The notes beneath the pieces are model-generated. The model was not told the DNA's origin. It did not search any database and saw nothing but the letters and a program-made list of their open reading frames with translations. A DNA stretch of 64,000 bases from positions 3,033,490-3,097,489 of the forward strand of contig NZ_CP040005.1 in the NCBI RefSeq assembly GCF_005696555.1, given 5' to 3'. This DNA is from Actinomyces sp. oral taxon 171 str. F0337 (GTDB lineage: Bacteria; Actinomycetota; Actinomycetes; Actinomycetales; Actinomycetaceae). The translations under genes were made by a program, and so were the position numbers. Positions 33,016 through 41,492 of the stretch are shown piece by piece (the stretch's first letter is position 1; the number at the start of each line of letters is the position of its first letter).

Positions 33016-34095
33016 TCAGGCCCGGGCGGCGAAGTCGGTCATGTAGTCGATGAGGGCGCGCACGCCCTCGATCGGCATGGCGTTGTAGATGGAGGCGCGC
33101 ATGCCGCCCACGGAGCGGTGCCCCTTGAGGTTGGTGAGCCCGGTGGCCTGGGCGCCGGCCAGGAAGTCGGCGTCACGGGCGGGGTCGGCCAGGGTGAAGG
33201 GCACGTTCATCCAGGACCGCGAGCGCTCCTGAACCGGGTTGGCGTAGAAGTCGGAGGAGTCGATGAAGCCGTAGAGGAGCTCGGCCTTGGCGCGGTTGCG
33301 CTCGGCCATCGCCTCCAGGCCGCCGCCGTCCTCGATCCAGTGGCCGATGAGCCCCAGCAGGTAGATGGCGAAGGTGGGGGGCGTGTTGAGCATGGAGTCG
33401 GCGTCGGCCATCTTCTGGTAGTCCAGGATGGTGGGGGTCACCGCACGGGCCCGCCCCAGCAGGTCCTCGCGCACGATGACGACGGCCAGGCCCGAGGGAC
33501 CCATGTTCTTCTGGGCGCCTGCGTAGATGAGGCCGTAGCGGGAGACGTCGATGGGCCGCGAGAGGATCGTGGAGGAGAAGTCGGCCACGAGCGGGACGTC
33601 GCCGGCCTCAGGCACGTAGTCGAACTCGACGCCGCCGATGGTCTCGTTGGGCGTGTAGTGCAGGTAGCGGGCGGCTTCTGGAACCGTGAAGGATCCGGGT
33701 TCGGGGGTGGTCGTGTAGGAGGAGGCGGCCTCGTCGGCGGGCACGACGACGTCGAGCTCGTAGGCGCCGGCCTGCTTGATGGCCTTGGCGGACCACTGGC
33801 CGGTGTTGAGGTAGGCGACCGTGTCACCGGGGGCGGTCAGGTTGAGGGGGATACCGGCGAACTGGGCGCTGGCCCCGCCCTGAAGGAAGAGCACGCGGTA
33901 GCTGTCGGGGACGGCCAGGAGTCGGCGCAGGGTGGCCTCGGCGTCGGCCGCGCAGGCCACGAAGTCGGCCCCGCGGTGAGAGACCTCCAGGACGGACATT
34001 CCCGATCCTCGCCAGCTGGTGAGCTCGGAGGCGGCCTGCTCGAGGACGGGCAGGGGGAGCTGGGCGGGACCGGCGGAGAAATTGAAGACGCGCAC
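33016..34095 (-). CDS. serC: Phosphoserine aminotransferase
   Basis: 359-aa PLP enzyme converting phosphohydroxypyruvate plus glutamate to phosphoserine. Seen: VFNFSAGPAQLP at the N-terminus, SHRGADF, LFLQGGASAQF, NTGQWSAKAIKQ, the PLP-lysine region YAGAQKNMGPSGLAVVIVR and the C-terminal HRSVGGMRASIYNAMP. The GTG at 34095 gives the family length and puts VRVFNFSAGP at the start; the open frame upstream to 34230 is unrelated to the family and has no in-frame ATG nearby. No serB is visible in the window. Confidence 0.94.
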   Translation of the reverse strand: MRVFNFSAGPAQLPLPVLEQAASELTSWRGSGMSVLEVSHRGADFVACAADAEATLRRLLAVPDSYRVLFLQGGASAQFAGIPLNLTAPGDTVAYLNTGQWSAKAIKQAGAYELDVVVPADEAASSYTTTPEPGSFTVPEAARYLHYTPNETIGGVEFDYVPEAGDVPLVADFSSTILSRPIDVSRYGLIYAGAQKNMGPSGLAVVIVREDLLGRARAVTPTILDYQKMADADSMLNTPPTFAIYLLGLIGHWIEDGGGLEAMAERNRAKAELLYGFIDSSDFYANPVQERSRSWMNVPFTLADPARDADFLAGAQATGLTNLKGHRSVGGMRASIYNAMPIEGVRALIDYMTDFAARA

Positions 34096-34338
34096 GGAGT
34101 CATCATTGCCGCTTATACGCGCGTCGGCAATCTCGTCCCGACTGGTGACGCCCACCGACGTCGGTCCGCCACTGGAACAGGGCGTAAGGCGGCACGGAAT
34201 TCCCATGTCCGCCCAAAGTATGGGTGACACAGCCCCTCCGCCCTGTCAACCAAGCACGTTGTCAGCGATAGCACAGGTGGACTGCTCAACTGACCGCTAG
34301 GGTTGCCTTCACGCTCAAGTCCCTACCGACAAGTTCTC

Positions 34339-35922
34339 ATGATCGCCTCACAGAACGACAACAACCCCTCAGCAGGCTCTGCGGCCCCCATCGTCCGAGC
34401 CGTGCAAGAGTCTCACGCCGGCGCCGACGACGCTGCCGGCGCATCCGGCGCAGGAGCACGTCGGCGCCCGATGGGCCGTCAGATGCTCGACCGGCTCCGC
34501 AGGGGACGCAGGCCGCGATTCGGCGCGCTCGTTGTGGCGCTCATCGCCGTGGTGTCCCTGGCCACCGGGTTCCGGGCCTGCAACTGCAACCGCGCCTGGA
34601 CCGAGGTCTCCGCGGCGGCCACGCCGGAGGCCAACCCGCTCAAGGGCATGATGCCCTTCGCGCCGGCGGACGCCTCGCACTCGCCGGGGCTGCAGGACAA
34701 CGCCCCGCCGTACACGATGGAGTGGCTGACGCTGCCGGTCAGCGACGTCGTCACCGGGCCCGGCACGTACTCGTGGGACAAGCTCGATGCGCACCTCAAC
34801 GCCATCGCCTCGCGCGGGCACCAGGCGGTGCTGCGCTTCTACGTCGACTACCCCGGGCGCTCCAGCGGCATCCCGTCCTACCTGCTGACCTCTCACGCGG
34901 TGGCGACCCACGAGTACACGGTCAACGGCAACGCGCCGGGCCAGTCGCTGGCGCCGGACTACAACGACCCCGAGATGATGTCGATGCTCACCGGCTTCGT
35001 CTCCGCCCTCGGCCAGCAGTACGACGGCGACCCACGCCTGGCCTTCGTCACCCACGGCCTGGTGGGCTTCTGGGGCGAGGGCCACACCTTCCCGATGAAC
35101 GGCAAGGTCTCCGGGGACAACCCCTCCGGCGAGAACTGGATGCCGTCATCGGCGAACCAGAACACCCTCATCGACACCTGGGACGGCGCCTTCCAGGTGA
35201 CGCCGACGCTGGCGCGCTACCCGTCCGCGGAGACGGTCAAGCGCGGGGTCGGCTACCACGACGACTCCTTCGGCTACGCGACGATGGACACCGCCGACTG
35301 GCACTTCCTGCCGCAGCTGAAGCAGGCCAAGGCGGACCAGGCCTGGCAGCAGCACCCGATCGGCGGCGAGGTCTACCCGGGCATCCAGGAGTGCTCCGTG
35401 CGCAACCCGGGCAGCTGCATGGCCTCGGGCTCCAACGGAGGAACAGTGGACATCAACGCCTCCATCAAGGCCACGCACGCGAGCTGGCTGGTGGACAACT
35501 GGGCCTTCACGACGACGCTCAACGGCACCGAGCGGGAGCGGGCCGTGCAGGCCTCCGCCGAGACCGGCTACGACCTGGCTGTGGCGCGCTGGCGGATGCG
35601 CAACGGCAAGGTCGAGGTGCAGATCGCCAACAACGGGGTGGCGCCCTTCTACTACAACTGGAACGTGGAGGCGGTGGCCATCAACACCTCCAACGGCACG
35701 GAGGTCGGACGCACCACGCTCAACGGGGACCTGCGCAAGATCGAGGTCGGCAAGACCCAGACCTTCTCCGGGCAGCTCCCGGCGGACCCGGCCGGGCAGA
35801 ACACGATCCTGGTGCGCGTGGTCAACCCGCTGGAGTCGGGCCAGCCGCTGCGCTTCTCCAGCGCCGGCCAGGACCAGACGCTCCCCGGCTACCTCACCCT
35901 GGGCCGCACCCCCACCACGTAG
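34339..35922 (+). CDS. DUF4832-like surface or secreted protein
   Basis: 527 aa. A basic N-terminus of about 60 residues, then one hydrophobic segment (FGALVVALIAVVSLATGF, residues 61-78) acting as anchor or signal, then a large extracytoplasmic domain. NPLKGMMPF, TYSWDKLDAHLNAIASRGHQAVLRFYVDYPG, VTHGLVGFWGEGH and the beta-rich C-terminus VEVQIANNGVAPFYYNW resemble DUF4832 proteins, which have a glycoside-hydrolase-like barrel plus a beta domain. Activity is unknown. The ATG at 34339 is preferred over a TTG at 34303. GH36 and Gfo/Idh genes downstream hint at sugar metabolism. Confidence 0.75.
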   Translation: MIASQNDNNPSAGSAAPIVRAVQESHAGADDAAGASGAGARRRPMGRQMLDRLRRGRRPRFGALVVALIAVVSLATGFRACNCNRAWTEVSAAATPEANPLKGMMPFAPADASHSPGLQDNAPPYTMEWLTLPVSDVVTGPGTYSWDKLDAHLNAIASRGHQAVLRFYVDYPGRSSGIPSYLLTSHAVATHEYTVNGNAPGQSLAPDYNDPEMMSMLTGFVSALGQQYDGDPRLAFVTHGLVGFWGEGHTFPMNGKVSGDNPSGENWMPSSANQNTLIDTWDGAFQVTPTLARYPSAETVKRGVGYHDDSFGYATMDTADWHFLPQLKQAKADQAWQQHPIGGEVYPGIQECSVRNPGSCMASGSNGGTVDINASIKATHASWLVDNWAFTTTLNGTERERAVQASAETGYDLAVARWRMRNGKVEVQIANNGVAPFYYNWNVEAVAINTSNGTEVGRTTLNGDLRKIEVGKTQTFSGQLPADPAGQNTILVRVVNPLESGQPLRFSSAGQDQTLPGYLTLGRTPTT

Positions 35923-36080
35923 GCCGGGCCCGACGGCGGAGTCCTGACGGATTCTTGGCGGAGGACCGGCCCGGAGCCGGCCTCACCTTCCCCCGCCCAG
36001 CCCCTTCTGGTTCCCGCGCAGCCTCCCGGCGGCGGTTCGACATCGGCTCAGCGCTGGGCGCTGGCCTCGAGCCGGCCCAC

Positions 36081-36190
36081 TCCACGAGGGTGGGGATCTA
36101 CTGGCCAGGGGTTGTGCGTACTGCACGAACCCCCGACCCCTATGGAGTAGCCCCAACCCTCCTCCAGTAGCACCCGACCCTCGTGCAGTA
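36081..36190 (+). repeat. 110-bp dispersed repeat family R-CAGTAG, copy 2
   Basis: Matches the reverse complement of 21834-21943. The right part is itself a tandem of about 21-base units, each centred on AGTAGC followed by ACCCT (TGGAGTAGCCCCAACCCT, then TCCAGTAGCACCCGACCCT, then TGCAGTAG). Confidence 0.75.
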
Positions 36191-36315
36191 GTCGTCCTGG
36201 GCTGGCTGACCGAGCCCGGGTACTGGGTCGAGTGCAAAGAGGCCACCAACCGATATCTCCTGTGCTGGCACAGAGATGGCTTGCAGAGCCTCAAGAGAGC
36301 GATGCGCGGGCTCCG

Positions 36316-36384
36316 AGGCGACCAAACAGATCATGAAAAGGCGACCAAATAGATTGCGAAGAGGCGACCAAACAGTCGATGAAG
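36316..36384 (+). repeat. Three 23-bp iteron-like direct repeats
   Basis: Units 36316-36338, 36339-36361 and 36362-36384 all begin GGCGACCAAAYAG and continue with a less conserved AT-richer half. A diverged fourth start, GGCCACCAACCGA, is at 36241. There are no spacers, so this is not a CRISPR array. Confidence 0.8.
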
Positions 36385-36432
36385 CGATCCGCCTAGCTTC
36401 AACCGACTTCAGACAGCCGCCCCAGCCCCGCC

Positions 36433-37941
36433 TCACAGGGGGTAGGCCGAGGCCTCGCCCTCGATGGCCTCGGTGAGGTCGATCTCGCGCTCACCCAGGC
36501 TGAAGCGGTAGCGGCCCAGGATCTCCAGGGGCTCGTCCTCGGCGGCCAGGTAGGCGCGCACGGCCTCCTTCTCCTCCTCGTCGAGCCAGGTCATCTGGTC
36601 CGACAGGCACCGGTAGCGGCTGGCCTCGGCCACGTCGCGCAGCCACTGCATCTGGGTGTCGTCCAGGAGGTTGCGGCGGTGGCGGAAGAAGACGACGTCG
36701 GGGTCGACCCCGATGACCCGCCCCAGCCAGAGCCGGTTGATGCCGGCGTGCAGGGCGTTGTAGGCCTTGGCGTCGGACAGGTCGTCGGAGGCGTAGTTCT
36801 CCCACATGGGGGCCACGTCCGGCCCCACCCGCACGGCGTCGAGCAGCCCGATGGAGGGCATGATGAGCGCCCCGGAGCCCAGGAGGAAGGTCTCCTCGCC
36901 GGCGGTGTCGCGCACGAGGCGCAGCCCGGTGCGGTAGGCCTCCTCGCGATCGATCTGCCGGTGCCGGTAGCCGGGGATGGCGGCGGCGTTGATGAAGTCG
37001 AGCTTGAGGTAGCTGAAGCCCCACCGGTGGACGATCTTGGCGATGAGCTTGCGCACGTAGGTCTGGGCGGTGGGGTGGGTCGTGTCCAGCGCGTAGTAGT
37101 CGCCGCCCCAGTTGGAGCCGGCCACGGCCAGGCCGCCGTCGGCGTTGTGGACGAACATCTCCGGGTAGTCGCGCACGGCCCGGGAGCCGGGCAGGGCGAT
37201 GAAGGGCGCCACCCACAGGCCCGGCTGCATGCCGGCCTCCCGGATCCGGGTCGCGGCGGCCTCCATGCCGTCGCCGAAGCTCTCGCCGGCCTCCCAGTCG
37301 CCGACCGCGACCTCCCAGCCGTCGTCGATCTGGAGGGTCTTGAAGCCCAGCTCGGCGACCTGCGGGATCTCGCGCTCGAGGGCGTCCTGCGAGATGCCCT
37401 CGTAGTAGGAGTACCAGGAGCACCACACGCTCTGCGGCTCGATCTCCCGGCCGCCCAGGCTCTCACCGAGCTCGCGCGCGTAGCGGGCCATGACGGCGGT
37501 GGCCGGGCCGGGCAGGATCACCCAGCGCGCCGGGTCACCGGACTCGGTGAAGGCCTCCAGGACCGCGGTGTCGGCGCGCAGGCGCGGCGTGCGCCCGTCC
37601 AGGCAGCCCACGAGCAGCGCCCCGGCGGAGTCCTCCAGGACCGCCATCCAGGCCGAGTGGTGGCGGGCCGGGTCGTCCCAGGGGGCGTCGTCAGCGGTCC
37701 GACGGCGCTGCTCGTTGGCGATGCGCATGGGCGCCTCGCTCAGGCGGCGCCAGCCCGACGGCGACCAGGAGTTCTGGCCGGTACGGTAGAACTCGCCGTC
37801 GCGCATGTCGTGCAGGAGGGTCAGGTGGGAGGCCTCGATGTAGACCGCGCCGGTGGCGCCGCCGGCCCCGTGCTGGGTGGTCACCGTGCCGTCGCAGGCC
37901 AGGGCGATGCTGCGCCCGGTCAGGGTGATGTGGTGAATCAT
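36433..37941 (-). CDS. Glycoside hydrolase family 36 alpha-galactosidase-like enzyme
   Basis: 502 aa. A short N-terminal beta region, then a (beta/alpha)8 barrel of clan GH-D: WCSWYSYYEGISQDAL, LQIDDGWEVAVGDW, GLWVAPF, and SYLKLDFINAAAIPG in which the Asp of KLDF is the predicted nucleophile; the C-terminal part is a small beta domain. It is shorter than classical GH36 (about 700 aa). No signal peptide, so cytoplasmic action on imported alpha-galactosides or related glycans is likely. The gene 138 bases upstream is a sugar-type oxidoreductase. Confidence 0.85.
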   Translation of the reverse strand: MIHHITLTGRSIALACDGTVTTQHGAGGATGAVYIEASHLTLLHDMRDGEFYRTGQNSWSPSGWRRLSEAPMRIANEQRRRTADDAPWDDPARHHSAWMAVLEDSAGALLVGCLDGRTPRLRADTAVLEAFTESGDPARWVILPGPATAVMARYARELGESLGGREIEPQSVWCSWYSYYEGISQDALEREIPQVAELGFKTLQIDDGWEVAVGDWEAGESFGDGMEAAATRIREAGMQPGLWVAPFIALPGSRAVRDYPEMFVHNADGGLAVAGSNWGGDYYALDTTHPTAQTYVRKLIAKIVHRWGFSYLKLDFINAAAIPGYRHRQIDREEAYRTGLRLVRDTAGEETFLLGSGALIMPSIGLLDAVRVGPDVAPMWENYASDDLSDAKAYNALHAGINRLWLGRVIGVDPDVVFFRHRRNLLDDTQMQWLRDVAEASRYRCLSDQMTWLDEEEKEAVRAYLAAEDEPLEILGRYRFSLGEREIDLTEAIEGEASAYPL

Positions 37942-38040
37942 GCGCTCTCCTCGGCTCCGGCCTGTCCTGCCCGCGGGTCGGGTCCCCCTTGAGGCACCGG
38001 CACCGCCCGGCTCGCACTGTACGTGGTACCGACCGTCCAG

Positions 38041-38098
38041 ACCGACATTTTCCTCAAAGATGACGCGGAGCCACGTCGTTTATGAAGATTCCGCCGGT
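38041..38098 (+). repeat. MITE-like element, short 58-bp form, copy 3
   Basis: Ends ACCGACATTTTCCTCA (38041-38056) and TGAAGATTCCGCCGGT (38083-38098), with the family core GACGCGGAGCCACGTCG. It is 19 bases shorter than copies 1 and 2 because it has one internal unit instead of two. It overlaps the 3' end of the oxidoreductase gene and supplies its TAA stop (38080-38082). Confidence 0.75.
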
Positions 38099-39297
38099 GA
38101 GTGAGGATTTTGTTGTCCGCGGTGGAAGTAGGCCGCCAGATCCGCGTCGAGCTCGGGCACGTCGAAGGGCACGGACCCCGAGCGCAGGGACCGGGTGGCC
38201 AGCACGCCCGCCGCGACGGCGTCGCGCGCACTGACCGGGGAGACGTCGGTGGCCCCGCCGTCGCGCACGAAGCGCAGGAACTCGTCGATGGCGAGCTGGT
38301 CGGCGCTGTCGTGCCCGGTGCCCTCCTCGGCGATGACGTACTCCTGGGTGGCGCGCTCGGAGTAGTGCTCCGTGCGCTCGGTCCACACCTTGACGACGTC
38401 ACCGGCCCCGTCGCCGAGGTTCTCGGCCCGGCCGCGGGTGCCGATGACCGTGTAGCTGCGCCAGTAGTCGGGGGTGAAGTGGCACTGCTGGTAGGAGGTC
38501 ATGACCCCGTTGCGCATGGTCATCATGAGCATGGAGTGGTCCTCGACGTCGATGACGGGGTTGAGGTCACTCACCTCGTAGGCGGGCCAGTGCTCGAGGC
38601 TGAACCAGTCCTGCATGACGGTGCCGGCGCTCGTCCCGGCCGGGCGCCGCTCGGCCTCCCCGTAGACCATGAGCCCGCCCATGCCGACGACGCGGGCCGG
38701 CGCGGAGGCGGCCAGCCAGCTCATGACGTCGATGTCGTGGGCGGCCTTCTGCAGCAGCAGGCCGGTGACGTGGCGGCGCTCGGCGTGCCAGTCGCGGAAG
38801 TAGTAGTCGCCGCCGTTGCCCACGAAGTGGCGGCACCAGATGGCCTTGAGCTCGCCGATCCGCCCGGAGTCGATGATCGACTTCAGCAGCCGCACCACCT
38901 CCATGTGGCGCATGTTGTGGCCCACGTAGAGGCGGGTGCCGGTGCGCCGGGCCACCTCCAGGATGCGGTCGGCGGTCTCGATGGTGATGGCCAGGGGCTT
39001 CTCCAGGTAGACCGGGATGCCGGCCTCGAGGAAGAAGCGGGCCAGCTCCTCGTGCGTGTCGTCGGGAGTGGTCAGGACGACCGCGTCGATCCCGTGACCC
39101 AGCAGGTCGCGGTGGTCGGCCACGACCGCCACGCCCTCGGGCAGGAGCCGCTGGGCGCGCTCGGCGGCGTCGGGAGCGATGTCGGCCGCGGCGACCAGCC
39201 GGGCCGGGACCGGTGAGGTATCCGCGAGCGCGGCCAGGTAGCAGCGGGCCCCGATGCCGACGACACCGACCTGCAGATCCTTTGAGGTTTCACGCAT
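38080..39297 (-). CDS. Gfo/Idh/MocA family oxidoreductase
   Basis: 405-aa NAD(P)-dependent sugar-type dehydrogenase. The Rossmann motif VGVVGIGARCYLAAL is at the N-terminus; VVLTTPDDTHEELARFFLEAGIPVYLEKPLAIT carries the family EKP motif; the C-terminal domain has the expected beta-sheet and HDIDVMSW region with catalytic-site histidine. The last residues and the stop codon are encoded by an overlapping MITE-like element, so the original C-terminus may have been altered. Likely works with the downstream GH36 enzyme on a sugar derivative; substrate unknown. Confidence 0.88.
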   Translation of the reverse strand: MRETSKDLQVGVVGIGARCYLAALADTSPVPARLVAAADIAPDAAERAQRLLPEGVAVVADHRDLLGHGIDAVVLTTPDDTHEELARFFLEAGIPVYLEKPLAITIETADRILEVARRTGTRLYVGHNMRHMEVVRLLKSIIDSGRIGELKAIWCRHFVGNGGDYYFRDWHAERRHVTGLLLQKAAHDIDVMSWLAASAPARVVGMGGLMVYGEAERRPAGTSAGTVMQDWFSLEHWPAYEVSDLNPVIDVEDHSMLMMTMRNGVMTSYQQCHFTPDYWRSYTVIGTRGRAENLGDGAGDVVKVWTERTEHYSERATQEYVIAEEGTGHDSADQLAIDEFLRFVRDGGATDVSPVSARDAVAAGVLATRSLRSGSVPFDVPELDADLAAYFHRGQQNPHSPAESS

Positions 39298-39306
39298 TTC
39301 TCGCCC

Positions 39307-40794
39307 TCAGCTCTTCTGCCGGGCCGCCCACCAGGAGCGCAGTGCCTGGCGGGCCAGGTCCTCTCCGATCGATCCCTTCTCCATGCGCAGGTCCATGAGG
39401 AAGCGGTAGGCCTCGCCGACGACCGGTCCGGGGGCCACGCCGAGCTCGGCCATGATCTGGCCGCCGTCGAGGTCCGGGCGGATGGCGGCGAGCTCCTCGG
39501 CGGCGCGCAGAGACTCGATGCGCCCCTCGAGGTCGTCGTAGGCGCGGTCCAGCATGGCGGCCTTGCGGCGGTTGCGGGTGGTGACGTCGGCCCGGGTGAG
39601 CCGGTGGAGACGCTCCAGCAGGGGACCGGCGTCGGTGGCGTAGCGGCGCACGGCCGAGTCCGACCAGGCGGCGTCGACGTAGCCGTGGAAGCGCAGGTGG
39701 AGCTCGACCAGCCGGGAGACGTCCTTGACGGTCTGCTTGTCGAAGCGCAGCGCCCGCAGGCGCTTGGCCGTCATGCGGGCGCCGACGTGGTCGTGCCCGT
39801 GGAAGGTGACGGTGCCATCGGGCAGGAAGCGGCGGGTGGCGGGCTTGCCGATGTCGTGGAGGATGGCGGCCAGGCGCAGCACCAGGTCGGGGCCGGGGAC
39901 GGGTCCATCGGGGCCGGTCTCCAGGTCGATGGCCTGGTCCAGGACGGTCAAGGTGTGCTCGTAGACGTCCTTGTGGCGCCTGTGCTCGTCGACGGTCTCG
40001 CGCAGGGCGCTCAGCTCGGGCAGGACGACGTCGGCCACGCCGGCGTGGACCAGCAGCTCCAGTCCGCGCCGGGGCCAGGGGCTGATGAGCAGGCGCTCGA
40101 GCTCGGCGCGCACGCGCTCGGCGGAGACGATCTCCAGGCGGGAGGCCATCTCCTCCATGGCGGTCATGACGTCCATCTCGACGTCGAAGCCGAGCTGGGC
40201 GGCGAAGCGTGCGGCCCGCATGATGCGCAGGGGGTCGTCGTCGAAGGACTGCTCGGCGCTGACGGGGGTGCGCAGCACGCCGGCGGCCAGGTCGGCCAGG
40301 CCGCCGCAGGGGTCGACGAGCTCGAGGTCGGGCAGGCGCAGCGCCATGGCGTTGACGGTGAAGTCGCGGCGGGTGAGGTCCCCGGTGAGAGTGTCGCCGT
40401 AGGTGACCTGGGGCTTGCGCGAGCCCACCTCGTAGGCCTCGGTGCGGTAGGTGGTGACCTCCACGATGGTGGAGCCCTTGCGCGCGCCGATGGTGCCGAA
40501 GGCCCGGCCCACGTCCCAGGTGGTCTCACCCCAGGCGGCCAGGATCTTCTCGGTCTGCTCGGGGCGGGCCGAGGTGGTCAGGTCCAGGTCGTGGGGGGCG
40601 ACGCCGAGGAAGGCGTCCCGCACCGGCCCGCCAACGAGGGCGATCTCGTGCCCGGCGCGCACGAAGGCGTACCCCAGGGCCGCCAGGGCGGGGGGCAGGC
40701 CCTCGAGCGCCTGACGGGCCTTGGGTGTCAGGCCGCGGTTCTCGACGGCATCCGGGCAGTCGGCGGATTCAGCGGGAGTGGGGTGCGCAGTCAT
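39307..40794 (-). CDS. cca: CCA tRNA nucleotidyltransferase
   Basis: 495-aa class II nucleotidyltransferase/poly(A)-polymerase-type enzyme that adds CCA to tRNA 3' ends; needed because the tRNA-Leu here lacks an encoded CCA. The catalytic GGPVRD and DLDLTT motifs, the RRDFTVNAMALRL motif, the DPLRIMRAARFAAQLGF motif and an HD domain (LHDIGKPATR) are present. The ATG at 40794 is chosen for normal family length; the frame stays open to 40995 without homology. It is divergent from the NUDIX gene, as in mycobacteria (pcnA/mutT4). Confidence 0.95.
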   Translation of the reverse strand: MTAHPTPAESADCPDAVENRGLTPKARQALEGLPPALAALGYAFVRAGHEIALVGGPVRDAFLGVAPHDLDLTTSARPEQTEKILAAWGETTWDVGRAFGTIGARKGSTIVEVTTYRTEAYEVGSRKPQVTYGDTLTGDLTRRDFTVNAMALRLPDLELVDPCGGLADLAAGVLRTPVSAEQSFDDDPLRIMRAARFAAQLGFDVEMDVMTAMEEMASRLEIVSAERVRAELERLLISPWPRRGLELLVHAGVADVVLPELSALRETVDEHRRHKDVYEHTLTVLDQAIDLETGPDGPVPGPDLVLRLAAILHDIGKPATRRFLPDGTVTFHGHDHVGARMTAKRLRALRFDKQTVKDVSRLVELHLRFHGYVDAAWSDSAVRRYATDAGPLLERLHRLTRADVTTRNRRKAAMLDRAYDDLEGRIESLRAAEELAAIRPDLDGGQIMAELGVAPGPVVGEAYRFLMDLRMEKGSIGEDLARQALRSWWAARQKS

Positions 40795-40982
40795 CGGCCC
40801 AAGCCTGCCATGAACCCTCACCGGCGCGCCGTCGTCCTCGGCCTCGGCATCCCCGTGGTGATGACCATCTCGCGCAGGCGGGCACGCACCGTCACGGCAG
40901 TCCGTCCGCGCACGGCGCAGTTGTGTGCGACGACGTACTCGGCCAGAGGCGCCCGGCGGCTCGAACGCCCTAGAGTGTCCCC

Positions 40983-41492
40983 ATGCCCTCTCCACGCACT
41001 CGCACGCCCCGCGCCGGAAACCCGGCCCACCGGGCGGGTGCGCGCACTCTGCCGATCATCAACGAGACCAGTGCCGGCGGCCTGGTCGTCGACGTTCAGA
41101 ACGGGCAGGCCTTCACCGCGGTCATCGCTCGGCGCAACCGGGGCGGGCGGCTGGAGTGGTGCCTGCCCAAGGGGCACCTGGAGGGCACTGAGACCCCCGA
41201 GCAGGCCGCGGTCCGCGAGATCATGGAGGAGACCGGGATCACCGGTCGGGTTCTTCGGCACCTGGCGACCATCGACTACTGGTTCGCCGGCCACGAGCAC
41301 CGTGTCCACAAGGTGGTGCACCATTTCCTGCTGGAGGCGGTCAGCGGCACGCTGACCACGGAGAACGACCCGGACCATGAGGCCGAGGACGTCGAGTGGG
41401 TCGCCCTCGACGACGTCTCCCACCGGCTGGCCTACCCCAACGAGCGCCGTATCGTGGCCGCGGCCTGGGACATCCTGGTGGGGGATGGATGA
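40983..41492 (+). CDS. NUDIX hydrolase
   Basis: 169-aa pyrophosphohydrolase. The Nudix box GHLEGTETPEQAAVREIMEETGI is complete with all the metal-binding glutamates. Around it, SAGGLVVDVQN and LEWCLPKG give the usual beta-strands. Mycobacteria have mutT4 in this position, so house-cleaning of oxidised or unusual nucleotides is plausible. The start codon is the first ATG after the divergent gap. Its stop overlaps the DUF6049 start (ATGGATGA context). Confidence 0.92.
   Translation: MPSPRTRTPRAGNPAHRAGARTLPIINETSAGGLVVDVQNGQAFTAVIARRNRGGRLEWCLPKGHLEGTETPEQAAVREIMEETGITGRVLRHLATIDYWFAGHEHRVHKVVHHFLLEAVSGTLTTENDPDHEAEDVEWVALDDVSHRLAYPNERRIVAAAWDILVGDG

Larger units (their letters stand above)
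35923..36432. other. 510-bp intergenic region between convergent genes, repeat-rich
   Basis: No gene supported. It contains the second copy of the 110-bp R-CAGTAG repeat (36081-36190) and three 23-bp direct repeats (36316-36384). Short frames here have no family features. Confidence 0.7.

Noticed and set aside
31507-34227. 906-codon open frame on the plus strand across serA and serC
   Set aside because: It is the antisense of two clear enzymes; its Gly/Val/Asp-rich, motif-free product is the usual shadow of high-GC codon bias.
36316-36384. Possible CRISPR array
   Set aside because: The 23-bp units are contiguous with no spacers, and no cas gene is present in the window.
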